64,000 bases of DNA, taken from contig NZ_JACCKD010000005.1 in NCBI RefSeq assembly GCF_013450155.1, positions 62,001 to 126,000 of the forward strand. The letters run 5' to 3'. Shown here piece by piece: positions 46,217 to 54,998 of the stretch. Below the pieces are notes generated by a model. The model searched no databases. It was not told the origin of the DNA and saw nothing but the letters and a program-made list of their open reading frames with translations. The number at the start of each line of letters is the position of its first letter. Positions within the stretch are counted from its first letter, which is position 1. The DNA is from Haloechinothrix aidingensis (GTDB taxonomy: Bacteria; Actinomycetota; Actinomycetes; Mycobacteriales; Pseudonocardiaceae). A program made the translations under genes and the position numbers.

Positions 46217-46627
46217 TTACTTGTCTACCAGTAGATCCTGACGACCGTCACGCTCGAGCATGCCGGTGTATACGGAAAACAACTTGCTTCCGAGCGGGGC
46301 CAGCTTCAGCAGGCTGGCCACATTCCCTTCCACAGTCACCTTTCCGCGGGCGATGGCGAACGGCAGGTTCACCGCGCCCTGCCAGTACGCGTTGGCCGTC
46401 TCGGCCTTCATGTACATCGTGGCTGAAGGATCCACGTCGTCCCGCTCTCCCTGGTACACCTGGTGGTTACCCATATCGACGGTCAGGGCCGCATCGGGTT
46501 CGGTGTACCGGAAGCTCACGACGAGGCCGGTGTCCGCCAGCGTCGGCCCGAGCTCCTCATCCTTGAAGGCTTCCTGGAAAATGCCGCCGATATACCGTGC
46601 GACTTCGTCTTCGTCCTTGAACGACAT
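46217..46627 (-). CDS. SCP2 sterol-binding domain protein
   Basis: 136-aa lipid-binding protein of the SCP2 family: it starts MSFKDEDEVARYIGGIFQEA, then GLVVSFRYTEPDAALTVDMG and FAIARGKVTVEGNVASLLKL, the usual SCP2 end. ATG 46627 with GGAGG 4 nt upstream. It precedes the P450 gene and may present a hydrophobic CoA ester or acid to it. A second SCP2 paralogue is encoded at 48889. Confidence 0.88.
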   Translation of the reverse strand: MSFKDEDEVARYIGGIFQEAFKDEELGPTLADTGLVVSFRYTEPDAALTVDMGNHQVYQGERDDVDPSATMYMKAETANAYWQGAVNLPFAIARGKVTVEGNVASLLKLAPLGSKLFSVYTGMLERDGRQDLLVDK

Positions 46628-46723
46628 AGCTCCTCCGCAGACAGATACAGCTGACGGGAACGCCGACGCACTGGAGGCGCACCGGTCGAGTGGCACCTTC
46701 GCATCTCTGCACGAACGATACCG

Positions 46724-46745
46724 TATTTTTAATATATATTCAACT
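46724..46745. promoter_or_regulatory. AT-rich operator-like site D
   Basis: TATTTTTAATATATATTCAA, about 100 nt upstream of the SCP2/P450 unit. Shares TAATNTATATTCAA with site A. One of the AT-rich islands in otherwise GC-rich gaps. Confidence 0.4.
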
Positions 46746-46847
46746 AGATGCCGGATCATTGCGGCTTCCGGATGCGCAACCCCGACGCGTCGCCGGTGCC
46801 GGGCGTCCGCGCCAGCACCGGACCCGGGCGCCGTGCCGCCCAAGGAT

Positions 46848-46906
46848 CGGTGCCGATGCCGTCCACGGAAAGGGTGCGATATGTGACGTGAACGGCATCG
46901 GCACCG
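46848..46906. terminator. 15-bp stem terminator after CoA ligase
   Basis: CGGTGCCGATGCCGT pairs perfectly with ACGGCATCGGCACCG across a 29-nt loop. It lies 88 nt beyond the stop of the leftward CoA ligase and before the SCP2/P450 promoter. A smaller hairpin (CCGGTGC/GCACCGG, 46793-46821) follows. Confidence 0.65.
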
Positions 46907-46993
46907 GGACTTACCGGACCACGCCGGACATACCGGCTCGACGGTGTCGAGCCGAACTACTCGAGCACGGGATGAGGCATCCGCACTCCGGTA

Positions 46994-48538
46994 CTACGAG
47001 GCCGCGCCCACGTACCGCTCACGTAGCTCGCGTTTGACGAGCTTGCCGGTCGGTGTGCGCGGTAGCTCGTCGACGAAGTCGACGCTGCTCGGCACCTTGT
47101 AGTGCGCGATACGGTCCCGTAGGTAGTCGATCAGCTCGCTCGCCAGCTCGGGTCCGGGCGTCACGCCCTCCGCGGGTTGCACGACCGCCTTCACCTGCTC
47201 GCCCATCTCGGCGTCGGGCACACCGATCACGGCCGCGTCGAGGACCTTCGTGTGCGGAGTCAGCGCGTTCTCGACCTCTTGCGGGTAGATGTTGACGCCA
47301 CCCGAGATGATCACGAACGACTTGCGGTCGGTGAGGAAGAGATAGCCGTCCTCGTCCACATATCCCACATCCCCGACCGTGGTCCAGTTGGGATGCTCCG
47401 GGTGCTGGGCGTCTCTCGTCTTCTCCGGGTCGTTGTGATACCGGAACGGCAGCTCGTCCCGCTCGAAGTACACCAGACCTGTGTGCCCGGGAGGCAGCTC
47501 CGCGCCGGACTCGTCACACACGTGTAGCGACCCGAGCATGGCCTTACCCACCGAACCCGGCTTCTGGCGCCACTCCTGCGGGGTGATCAGCGTGAGACCG
47601 TGGCCCTCGGTGGACCCGTAGTACTCGTAGACGATGTCGCCCCACCAGTCCATCATCGCTTGCTTGACCTCCGTGGGGCACGGCGCCGCAGCATGTACCG
47701 CGACCCGGAGACTCGACACGTCGTACCGGTTCCGGTTCTCTTCGGGCAGCTTCAGCATGCGCACGAACATCGTCGGTACGACCTGCACCGCGGTCGCCCG
47801 GTATCGCTCGATGTGCTCCAGCAGTGCCTCCGCATCGAACTTCCGCATCACCACCACGGTTCCGCCGAGCGCGTGAATCGCACCGGCCCAGCGCAACGGT
47901 GCCGTATGATACAGCGGGGCCGGGGAGAGGTAGGTGTCCTCGGCGCCCAGCCCGAGAACGTGCTGGAGGAACGGCACCAGCACGTCGGCAGAGGGATCGT
48001 CCACCTGAACCTGCGGCTCGTCAACCTTGATCCCTTTGGGGCGCCCGGTGGTACCGGACGAGTAGAGCATCGGACCACCACGCGGTTGATCGGTGAGGCG
48101 TTCCGCGGGTGCGGCTGCTAGCGCGTCCTCATAGGAGCCGAACCCGGGAACCGAACCGTTGAACGCATAGCGCATCGTGACACCGGGTACCAGCGACGTC
48201 ACCTCTGTGGCGAGCTCGCTCAACGACGCGGAGGCGAAAAGGGCCACCGAGCCACTGTCCTCGAGGATGTAGGCGACTTCCTCCGCAGCCAGATGGCGGT
48301 TGATAGCTGTGACATAGAGACCGGAGCGCAAGGCGGCCCAGTATATCTCGAAGAACTGCGGGTTGTTGTCGGACAACAACGCGATCACGTCGCCCGGGCG
48401 GAGTCCGGAGTCGTAGAGCATCCTCGCCAGCCGCGCGGACCGGTCGTCGAGGTCCTGATAGGTAAGTATCTCTCCGGTCTCGGCGAGGATGACTGCCGGC
48501 CTGTCGGGCGCGGCCTCGGCGATCGTTCCTGGATACAT
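46994..48538 (-). CDS. Acyl-CoA synthetase (AMP-forming)
   Basis: 514-aa CoA ligase with LYSSGTTGRPKGIKV, YYGSTEGHGLTLI, VGDVGYVDEDGYLFLTDR, IISGGVNIYPQEVE and TPTGKLVKREL; all catalytic motifs are intact. GGAAGGAA 7 nt before the ATG. A paralogue with altered motifs is encoded at 52667-54211. Transcribed alone leftward, with AT-rich site E about 190 nt upstream. Confidence 0.93.
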   Translation of the reverse strand: MYPGTIAEAAPDRPAVILAETGEILTYQDLDDRSARLARMLYDSGLRPGDVIALLSDNNPQFFEIYWAALRSGLYVTAINRHLAAEEVAYILEDSGSVALFASASLSELATEVTSLVPGVTMRYAFNGSVPGFGSYEDALAAAPAERLTDQPRGGPMLYSSGTTGRPKGIKVDEPQVQVDDPSADVLVPFLQHVLGLGAEDTYLSPAPLYHTAPLRWAGAIHALGGTVVVMRKFDAEALLEHIERYRATAVQVVPTMFVRMLKLPEENRNRYDVSSLRVAVHAAAPCPTEVKQAMMDWWGDIVYEYYGSTEGHGLTLITPQEWRQKPGSVGKAMLGSLHVCDESGAELPPGHTGLVYFERDELPFRYHNDPEKTRDAQHPEHPNWTTVGDVGYVDEDGYLFLTDRKSFVIISGGVNIYPQEVENALTPHTKVLDAAVIGVPDAEMGEQVKAVVQPAEGVTPGPELASELIDYLRDRIAHYKVPSSVDFVDELPRTPTGKLVKRELRERYVGAAS

Positions 48539-48728
48539 TCCGTCGTTCCTTCCATCCCGATGACACTTGCTGGAGTCGTGCTCCTGAGGCCGGCTCGCCT
48601 GCGTGCCGGTGTGTCATGGAGCGTGTAGTTCCACCGATGCTCCGATGCGCGCCATCACGTGGATACCGGACTCGCACCGGAAAGCCACACGAACTCCCAC
48701 ACCGACCGCATACACGCGAAGTCGTCTA

Positions 48729-48750
48729 CTTTTTATTCTACGATAGAATA
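48729..48750. promoter_or_regulatory. AT-rich operator-like site E (palindromic)
   Basis: Contains the perfect inverted repeat ATTCTA-CGA-TAGAAT inside CTTTTTATTCTACGATAGAA. It is the most symmetrical of the repeated sites and shares TTTTAT-N7-TAGAAT with the site overlapping the tetR start. Upstream of the CoA ligase gene. Confidence 0.5.
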
Positions 48751-48841
48751 TATTACGACGTCCGGTAATGCAACGCACTCGAGCGAGACCGTTTCAGGAC
48801 CGGCGCGACAGCGCCTCCGACGGCACCGGGAACGCTCGCCT

Positions 48842-48884
48842 CCCGTGTCCGGCACGTGGCCGGGTCCGACGTACCGGACACGGG
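48842..48884. terminator. 11-bp stem terminator after second SCP2 gene
   Basis: CCCGTGTCCGG and CCGGACACGGG pair perfectly across a 21-nt loop, only 4 nt beyond the stop of the leftward SCP2 gene. Confidence 0.7.
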
Positions 48885-48888
48885 ACGA

Positions 48889-49296
48889 TCAGCAAGCCAG
48901 CAGGTCTTGCCTGCCCTCACGCTTGAGCGTGTCCACGTACAGGTGGGCGAAGGTATCCTGTTGCGAAACCAGTTCCAGAAGCTCGTAGCCACTGCCTTCC
49001 ACGACGATATCGCCGCTGGCCAGCGCCTCGGACACATCGAGCCGGCCCTGGCAGCAGAGGTTGGCGTTGTCGCCGTTCATCGCCACCATGGCCGACGGCA
49101 CCGAGCTCCGGTGATCGCCCATGCGCACTTCCCTCCGCTCGGTGTCGATGTCCAGCACGCAGTCCGGGTCGATGAGCCCGAAGCGCAGCCGCAGGCGCCG
49201 TCCCTCCAGTGTCGGACCCAGTCGTGGATCGTCGAAGGCCGACTTGAAGGTCTCGCCGATGTACCTGTAGACCTCTTCCGAACCGTTCAGCTTCAT
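48889..49296 (-). CDS. SCP2 sterol-binding domain protein (second copy)
   Basis: 135-aa SCP2-family protein parallel to the one at 46217: MKLNGSEEVYRYIGETFKSA, LRLRFGLIDPDCVLDIDT, ALASGDIVVEGSGYELLEL and the shared ending REGRQDLL. GGAG 6 nt before the ATG at 49296; the frame to 49353 adds no homology. Probably a carrier for the same class of hydrophobic substrate. It follows the tetR gene leftward. Confidence 0.86.
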   Translation of the reverse strand: MKLNGSEEVYRYIGETFKSAFDDPRLGPTLEGRRLRLRFGLIDPDCVLDIDTERREVRMGDHRSSVPSAMVAMNGDNANLCCQGRLDVSEALASGDIVVEGSGYELLELVSQQDTFAHLYVDTLKREGRQDLLAC

Positions 49297-49455
49297 CGCG
49301 CACTCCAGTCGCCGGGTGTATCCGGAGTCTTCACCCCGAGAGGATGCACCCACTCTGCAGCCGCGCGAACGGAACCGAATCGGTACGCATGCGTATTTGG
49401 GTACGTAGTGCCCGTCACGCAGGTATCAGGCAACGGTCGTGTTACGGACGGAAAC

Positions 49456-50118
49456 CTAGCTACCCTCGGCCACGTCCGGCGCGGCCTGCAACCCGTTCCG
49501 GATGAACGATACCGCCGTCTTGGTCACGGTGGCCAGCGACTCACGCCGCGGGTTCCACCACTCGGCTGCCCAGCTGAGCGCACCCATCACGAGCATCCGA
49601 GCCACCATCGGGTCCAGATCCGCGCGCAACTCGCCTGCCTTGCGCGCAGCCTCGAACAGCTCGTGCCACACGTCCCCGTACCGCTTCGCCTCACGGTCGT
49701 ACCGGCGCTTGATGTCCTCGGGCACCTGCCCCGCGTTGCGTATCGCCGCGGTCGTGTAATCGGAGATCTCCAGCTCGTGCGTGAGGTGCTCGGACACGGC
49801 GAGCTCGATCCGCTCCATCGGCCTCGCATCCGCGGAGAGGCCCTTCAGCGCGTCCTCGAGGTGCTCGCGCATCTGCGCGATCCCGACCCACATCACCTCT
49901 TCCACAAGATCCTCACGAGAGTGGAAGTAGTAGTAGATGGCAGGCGCCTGGATCTCTGCCCGCTCGGCGATATCTCCCAACCGCGTACCCGCGTACCCCT
50001 TCCGGCTCAGCACGTAGGCCGCCGCGTCCAGAATGCGCGCCCGGGTCTGCTCGGACTTGCGTGCCGAGCGTCCCGTATCCGATGCCTGAGTTGCGCGTGT
50101 CCTCGCCACACTTGACAT
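49456..50118 (-). CDS. TetR-family transcriptional regulator
   Basis: 220-aa regulator. The N-terminal helix-turn-helix reads ARILDAAAYVLSRKGYAG then RLGDIAERAEIQAPAIYYYF, and the C-terminal part resembles TetR_C domains binding acyl-CoA-like ligands. The ATG at 50118 has no ribosome site; a TATGAT -10-like box ends 8 nt before it, so the transcript may be leaderless. An operator-like sequence overlaps this start, pointing to autorepression. Best candidate regulator for the catabolic operons of the right part. Confidence 0.9.
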   Translation of the reverse strand: MSSVARTRATQASDTGRSARKSEQTRARILDAAAYVLSRKGYAGTRLGDIAERAEIQAPAIYYYFHSREDLVEEVMWVGIAQMREHLEDALKGLSADARPMERIELAVSEHLTHELEISDYTTAAIRNAGQVPEDIKRRYDREAKRYGDVWHELFEAARKAGELRADLDPMVARMLVMGALSWAAEWWNPRRESLATVTKTAVSFIRNGLQAAPDVAEGS

Positions 50119-50137
50119 TCTAGACGATCATAAAAGC
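50116..50137. promoter_or_regulatory. Operator-like site G overlapping tetR start
   Basis: Minus-strand reading CTTTTATGATCGTCTAGAAT shares TTTTAT-N7-TAGAAT with site E. It covers the -10-like box and start codon of tetR, the classic layout for negative autoregulation. Confidence 0.45.
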
Positions 50138-50284
50138 CACGGGAGCCGGGCGGCCTCCGAGTGTCGACCCGACAGGTACCACGCTGCGTAACGATTCGGG
50201 TCGGCAAGCATCCCCGGCGCTGTACGATCAACAACCCGATCCGGTAGCGTGTCCGTGAGGACGACGTCCGAGTCCGAAGGCTGG

Positions 50285-52645
50285 ATGATGGCTGGAAGCG
50301 CAGCGAAAAGGCATGCTGCCACGAACCTTCCTGCCGAGCTGACCAGCTTCGTCGGCAGGCGGCGCGAACGCGCCGACGCCAGGGCATTGCTCTCCGAGTC
50401 GCGTCTGGTCACGCTGACCGGACCGGGCGGGGTCGGCAAGACCCGCCTGGCGTGGCGTCTCGCGGACGACCTTCATCGCACGTTCACACACGGTATCTGG
50501 TTCGTCTCGTTGGGTGAACTGAGTGACGCAGAGTGGCTACCACATACCGTCGCCGGCAGCCTGGGCTTGCAAGGCCGGTCGAACCGCACGGCACCCGAGT
50601 CCCTGGTCGAACACCTACGGCAGCGCGATGCGCTACTCGTCCTCGACAACTGCGAACACCTCGTGGACGCGTGCGCGATGCTCATCGACACGCTCCTACG
50701 CACCTGCCCCGGGCTGAAGGTCGTCGCGACGAGCCGCGAACCCCTTCGCATCTGGGGCGAGGCGATATACTCCGTACTGCCGCTGGCCAGCCCGCCTCGT
50801 GGCGTCGAGGAGTCCACCGCACTGCGGCAGTACGAATCCGTCGGGTTGTTCATCGATCGTGCGCGAGCCGTGGTGCCCGGCTTCGAGCTGACCGAGTCCA
50901 ACCGCCGTGCAGTGGCCGATATCTGCCGACGGCTGGAGGGTATCCCGCTGGCGATCGAGCTTGCCGCGGTACGGCTGCGCGCGATGTCGCCCGACGAGAT
51001 CGCACGGCATCTCGCCCAGCACGCGGACATACTGACGCTGGGCAGCAGGACCGCGCCTGGCCGGCAACGAACGATGACGGCGTCCATCGAATGGAGCTTC
51101 TCGCTGTGCTCCACGGAGGAGCGTGAACTCTGGGCACGTTCCTCGGTCTTCGCCGGGGGATTCGAACTCGAGGCTGCGCGCGCGGTCTGCGCCGCCGACG
51201 ACGAGGCCGTGGAGCGCATGCCGGACCTTCTGCAATCCCTTGTAGACAAGTCGATCCTCGTCACGCACCGGCAACAGGGACGCACGCGCTACCGGATGCT
51301 CCCCCCGATCCGGCAGCGGGGTGCGCAACACCTGCAGGAACTCGGCGAGTTCCGCAATGTGCGGCGGCGTCACCGGGACTGGTATGTCGAGCTCGCGGAA
51401 CGCGCCGAACGGGAATGGCTCGGTCCGCGCCAGCTCGACTGGATCGAGTGGCTGCGGCGAGAGCAGGGAAACTTCCGGGTGGCGCTCGAGTACTGCTACA
51501 CGGAGCCTGGCGAGGCGGAGCCGGGGCTGCGCATGGGTGCGAGCCTGCTCGAGTTCGGCATGGCCGAGGGACTGTTCCGCCCCGGCAGGCTGTGGTTCGA
51601 CCGCCTGCTCAGCCAGGCTCCGGAACCGACGTTCACCAGACTGCGGGCACTGCGCACCGCGTGCTGGTGGGCTGCCATGCAGGGCGACCTGGCGCGTGCC
51701 GAGCAGTTCCTCGACGAAGCGCGGTGCATCCTCCACCAGCTCGACGAACAGGATACGGCCCTGATCGACCAGACGGCCGGTTTCGTCGCACTGTTCACCG
51801 GCGACATAGAGCAATCGATCAAGTACCTCACCGCGGCGCTACACGGGTTTCGCGCACGCGGGGACCACGCGCAGTGCGCGCACACGCTGGCGGTGCAATC
51901 ACTTTCCTACACCCTGCACGGCGACTACCGGCAGGCGTTCGAGGCGCACACGGAGTGCGTCGCGCTCACGGAACCGGTGAACGAGCTGTGGTACCGCTCG
52001 CACTCGCTCTGGATAGCCGGCCTGGCTGTCTGGCATCAGGGGGATCCGGAAACGGCGGTCTCACTCGAGAACCAGAGCCTCCGTCTCAAGCGCCTGATGA
52101 ACGAACAGCTCGGCATCGGGTTGTGCCTGGAAGCCATCGCGTGGATCACGACCGCACAGGCCCCGGAACGCGCGGCTGAACTGATAGGTGCCGCGCAGAA
52201 CCAGTGGGATGCCATCGAGACCTCGACCAGCGCACTACCCGGGCTTTCGCACCTGCACGAACAAGCCGTGTACCGCGTGCGCGACACCCTGGGCAACGAC
52301 TCCTACGAAGCCGCCTGGCGCAGCGGTAATCAGCTCACGACCGCCGCCGCGGTCAGGCTCGCCCTGGACGAGACCGCCGGGGAGGTCGCGGACCGTCCCG
52401 CAGGGAGCCCCTCGCACACGGACCTGATGACCAAGCGAGAACGGCAGATCGCGGAGTTGGTCGCGCGCGGCTTCACGAACAAGGACATCGCAGGCAGGCT
52501 GGTGATCGCCAAACGCACTGTCGACACACATATCGAGCACATACTGAGCAAGTTCGGGTTCCACTCCCGGAACCAGATCATCGCCTGGATGACCGAGCAG
52601 CAAGCTCTCGATACCGGCGCCCGGTCGCCACAGCACGACCCGTGA
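50285..52645 (+). CDS. LuxR-type regulator with NB-ARC-like ATPase domain
   Basis: 786-aa regulator. An AAA/NB-ARC ATPase is seen first: P-loop GPGGVGKTRLAW, Walker B LLVLDNCEHL and VVATSREPLRIWGE. A helical, TPR-like middle follows, and a C-terminal LuxR helix-turn-helix TKRERQIAELVARGFTNKDIAG completes it. The ATG at 50285 lies 4 nt after AAGG; a GTG at 50249 is an alternative. It stands alone, convergent with a CoA ligase. It may sense a metabolite and activate local operons, but no target is evident. Confidence 0.92.
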   Translation: MMAGSAAKRHAATNLPAELTSFVGRRRERADARALLSESRLVTLTGPGGVGKTRLAWRLADDLHRTFTHGIWFVSLGELSDAEWLPHTVAGSLGLQGRSNRTAPESLVEHLRQRDALLVLDNCEHLVDACAMLIDTLLRTCPGLKVVATSREPLRIWGEAIYSVLPLASPPRGVEESTALRQYESVGLFIDRARAVVPGFELTESNRRAVADICRRLEGIPLAIELAAVRLRAMSPDEIARHLAQHADILTLGSRTAPGRQRTMTASIEWSFSLCSTEERELWARSSVFAGGFELEAARAVCAADDEAVERMPDLLQSLVDKSILVTHRQQGRTRYRMLPPIRQRGAQHLQELGEFRNVRRRHRDWYVELAERAEREWLGPRQLDWIEWLRREQGNFRVALEYCYTEPGEAEPGLRMGASLLEFGMAEGLFRPGRLWFDRLLSQAPEPTFTRLRALRTACWWAAMQGDLARAEQFLDEARCILHQLDEQDTALIDQTAGFVALFTGDIEQSIKYLTAALHGFRARGDHAQCAHTLAVQSLSYTLHGDYRQAFEAHTECVALTEPVNELWYRSHSLWIAGLAVWHQGDPETAVSLENQSLRLKRLMNEQLGIGLCLEAIAWITTAQAPERAAELIGAAQNQWDAIETSTSALPGLSHLHEQAVYRVRDTLGNDSYEAAWRSGNQLTTAAAVRLALDETAGEVADRPAGSPSHTDLMTKRERQIAELVARGFTNKDIAGRLVIAKRTVDTHIEHILSKFGFHSRNQIIAWMTEQQALDTGARSPQHDP

Positions 52646-52666
52646 CGGCTACGCCTGCCAACGGCG

Positions 52667-54211
52667 TCATACAGCCACACTGTCGATGACCGTGTAGTGC
52701 GCCGCGACCTTGCGCTTGATCAACTTTCCCGTCGCCACGCGTGGCAACTCACGGACGAAGTCGACCTTGTCCGGAACCTTCCAGTGCGCGATCCTGTCCG
52801 AAACGTGCTCGATCAGCTCGCGCGCCAGCACGGGTCCGACGTCCGTACCGTCCGCGGCGCGGATGACTGCCCTGAGCCGACGCTGTTCCTGCCCATCGTG
52901 CATCCCCACGACGGCGACATCGGCGATCACGGGATGTTCGGCGAGCACATCCTCCACCTCTCGCGGATACACGACACCCTCGTCCTTGGTCAGCGCGAAC
53001 TCCTTGCGATCCACGAGGAACAGGTAACCGTCCTCCAGGTAGCCGATGTCTCCCATGGTCGTCCAGTTCTCCCGCCACGGGTGCATCACCGAACGTGTCA
53101 GCTCCGGCGCATTGCTGTATGCGAAGGACCTGCCCGGCCGGTCGAAGTAGACCAGACCCACCCGCCCCTCCGGAAGCTCGTGCCCGTCGGCGTCACAGAC
53201 CCGAACCGTGCCCAGCACGCTCCGACCCACCGACCCCGGCTTGCGTAGCCACTCCATGCCCGTGATGAAGGTGAGGCCGTTGCCTTCCGCTGCACCGTAG
53301 AACTCGCACACGATCGGCCCGAGCCACTCCAGCAGCTCACGCTTCACCTCAGCCGGGCACGGAGCCGCCGTGTGGATGACGAGCGTGAGGCTCGACAGGT
53401 CATAACGGGCGCGCGTCGCGCGTGGGAGCCTGGCCATCTCGGACAGCACGCGCACCGAGCACAGGGTGTGCGATCCGCGGTAACGTCCGATCGCGCCCAG
53501 CACCGCCTCGGCAGAGGGCTCGGCGAGCGTGACGACAGTGCCACCTGCCATCTGCACCGCGACGAACGACTGGAGTGATGTCGGCTCGTACAGGGGCATC
53601 GCGCACAGGTAGACCGTGTTCGCGGTGATGCCGCAGCACGGCGCGATGTGTCGTGCGGGTCTCGCGCGGTCATCGGGAGCGGCTCCGTACACGCCGAGCG
53701 GACGAACCCCCTTCGGCCGACCCGTCGTTCCCGCCGAGTACACCAGCTCGGACCCGTTCCACGGATCGCCGACCGAGACGGAAGCCGAGCTCAGCGCACC
53801 CTCGTAGTCCTCGTGATGTTCGATGCCGGAACCACGCACGAAGCGAACGTCGACATGCGGCGTCAACGCCGCCAGGGAGCCGGCGAGCTCGCTCATCGAC
53901 TCCGAGATGAACAGCGCTCGCGCCCCGCTGTCGTTGATGACGTAGGCGATCTCCTCCACGCCCAACGAGTGATCAACCGGGGTGAACGACAGACCCCGCC
54001 GCATCGCTGCCCAGTAGACCTCCGCGCTGAGCACGGAGTTCTCGGCAAGGAGCGCGACCACGTCACCCTCGCGCAGTCCGGCGTGCTGGAGCAACCCCGC
54101 CACCCGGGCGGACCTGTCGTCGAGCTCGCCGTACGTCATACGCAGGCCGGTATCGGCGACCACGAGAGCGAGGCTGTCCGGATCCCGCCGCGCATGCTCA
54201 GCGAGGTGCAT
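52667..54211 (-). CDS. Acyl-CoA synthetase paralogue with altered motifs
   Basis: 514-aa AMP-forming ligase closely related to the one ending at 46994 (shared DRIAHxKVP, VDFVxELPR and TGKLxKR). Two motifs deviate: the P-loop reads YSAGTTGRPKG (Ser to Ala) and the hinge segment reads TKDEGVVYPREVEDVL instead of SGGxNxYPxEVE. Its catalytic Lys is present. ATG 54211 has AAGGG 8 nt upstream and overlaps the sigma-factor gene by 14 nt. It may have weakened activity or changed specificity. Confidence 0.9.
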   Translation of the reverse strand: MHLAEHARRDPDSLALVVADTGLRMTYGELDDRSARVAGLLQHAGLREGDVVALLAENSVLSAEVYWAAMRRGLSFTPVDHSLGVEEIAYVINDSGARALFISESMSELAGSLAALTPHVDVRFVRGSGIEHHEDYEGALSSASVSVGDPWNGSELVYSAGTTGRPKGVRPLGVYGAAPDDRARPARHIAPCCGITANTVYLCAMPLYEPTSLQSFVAVQMAGGTVVTLAEPSAEAVLGAIGRYRGSHTLCSVRVLSEMARLPRATRARYDLSSLTLVIHTAAPCPAEVKRELLEWLGPIVCEFYGAAEGNGLTFITGMEWLRKPGSVGRSVLGTVRVCDADGHELPEGRVGLVYFDRPGRSFAYSNAPELTRSVMHPWRENWTTMGDIGYLEDGYLFLVDRKEFALTKDEGVVYPREVEDVLAEHPVIADVAVVGMHDGQEQRRLRAVIRAADGTDVGPVLARELIEHVSDRIAHWKVPDKVDFVRELPRVATGKLIKRKVAAHYTVIDSVAV

Positions 54212-54881
54212 GGACGTATCCCTTTCCGCGTCGCCCGGATCGCCGGTCGTCCGTGCACGGTTGCTGCCGCTGCCGGACACGGGAACCCGTCACACCCTCA
54301 CGCGCTACGAGGCGCTCGAGCTTGCGTAACGCGCGCAGCTGGAGGGCGGATATCGAACGCGGGTCCCGGTTCATCCGCTCGGCGACCTCCGTGACGGAGA
54401 GCCCGCGCAGGAAGCGCAGCTCGACGCACCGCTGCTGGTCGCCGGTCAGGTGAGTCAGGCTGCGACGCACGCTTCCCGCGAGCTCTCTCTCGCAGACGAC
54501 CTCGGCCGGGTCCGCCGAGCCGTCCGGCGGCTCGACGGACTCGAGAACGGGCGACTCGTATCGCCGGTTCGCCGAGCGCTGGTCGTCCATCACGGCATTG
54601 CGGGCGATCGTGATGAGCCACGCCCGGAAGGTCGAGCGCCGGTGCGTCAGCGAATCGATACGCCTCAACATGCGGATAAAGACGTCACTGGTCAGGTCTT
54701 CAGCCCGGTGACGCTCACCGGTACGGCTGTAGATGTAGGTGAAGACGGCATCCGCGTGCAGCCGGTACAGCGCCTCCATGGCAGCCATGTCACCGGCCTT
54801 GGCCTCCTCCACGAGGTCCCAGATCGACCCGTTCTCGGTAGGCGTCTCGGCCGCCCGGCCGTACGTCGATGACTCGGTCAT
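54198..54881 (-). CDS. Sigma-70 family (ECF-type) RNA polymerase sigma factor
   Basis: 227-aa sigma factor. Region 2 is seen in DAVFTYIYSRTGERHRAEDLTSDVFIRM-type sequence (positions about 45-72) and region 4 in CVELRFLRGLSVTEVAERM with SALQLRALRKLERL. ATG 54881 has GGGAG 5 nt upstream. It is embedded between ferredoxin reductase and CoA ligase genes and overlaps the latter by 14 nt; no anti-sigma gene is adjacent. It could couple expression of the cluster to pathway state. Confidence 0.9.
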   Translation of the reverse strand: MTESSTYGRAAETPTENGSIWDLVEEAKAGDMAAMEALYRLHADAVFTYIYSRTGERHRAEDLTSDVFIRMLRRIDSLTHRRSTFRAWLITIARNAVMDDQRSANRRYESPVLESVEPPDGSADPAEVVCERELAGSVRRSLTHLTGDQQRCVELRFLRGLSVTEVAERMNRDPRSISALQLRALRKLERLVAREGVTGSRVRQRQQPCTDDRRSGRRGKGYVHAPR

Positions 54882-54998
54882 CCGCGCTCCCGGCCCGCTG
54901 TCCTCCGAACGCCTGCGAGCTCGCCGGCCGACGAGCCGCTCGGCGCCGGCAAGAGCGCCCCTGTCGTCACATACGTACCCGGCATGTCCGGCCACTCC

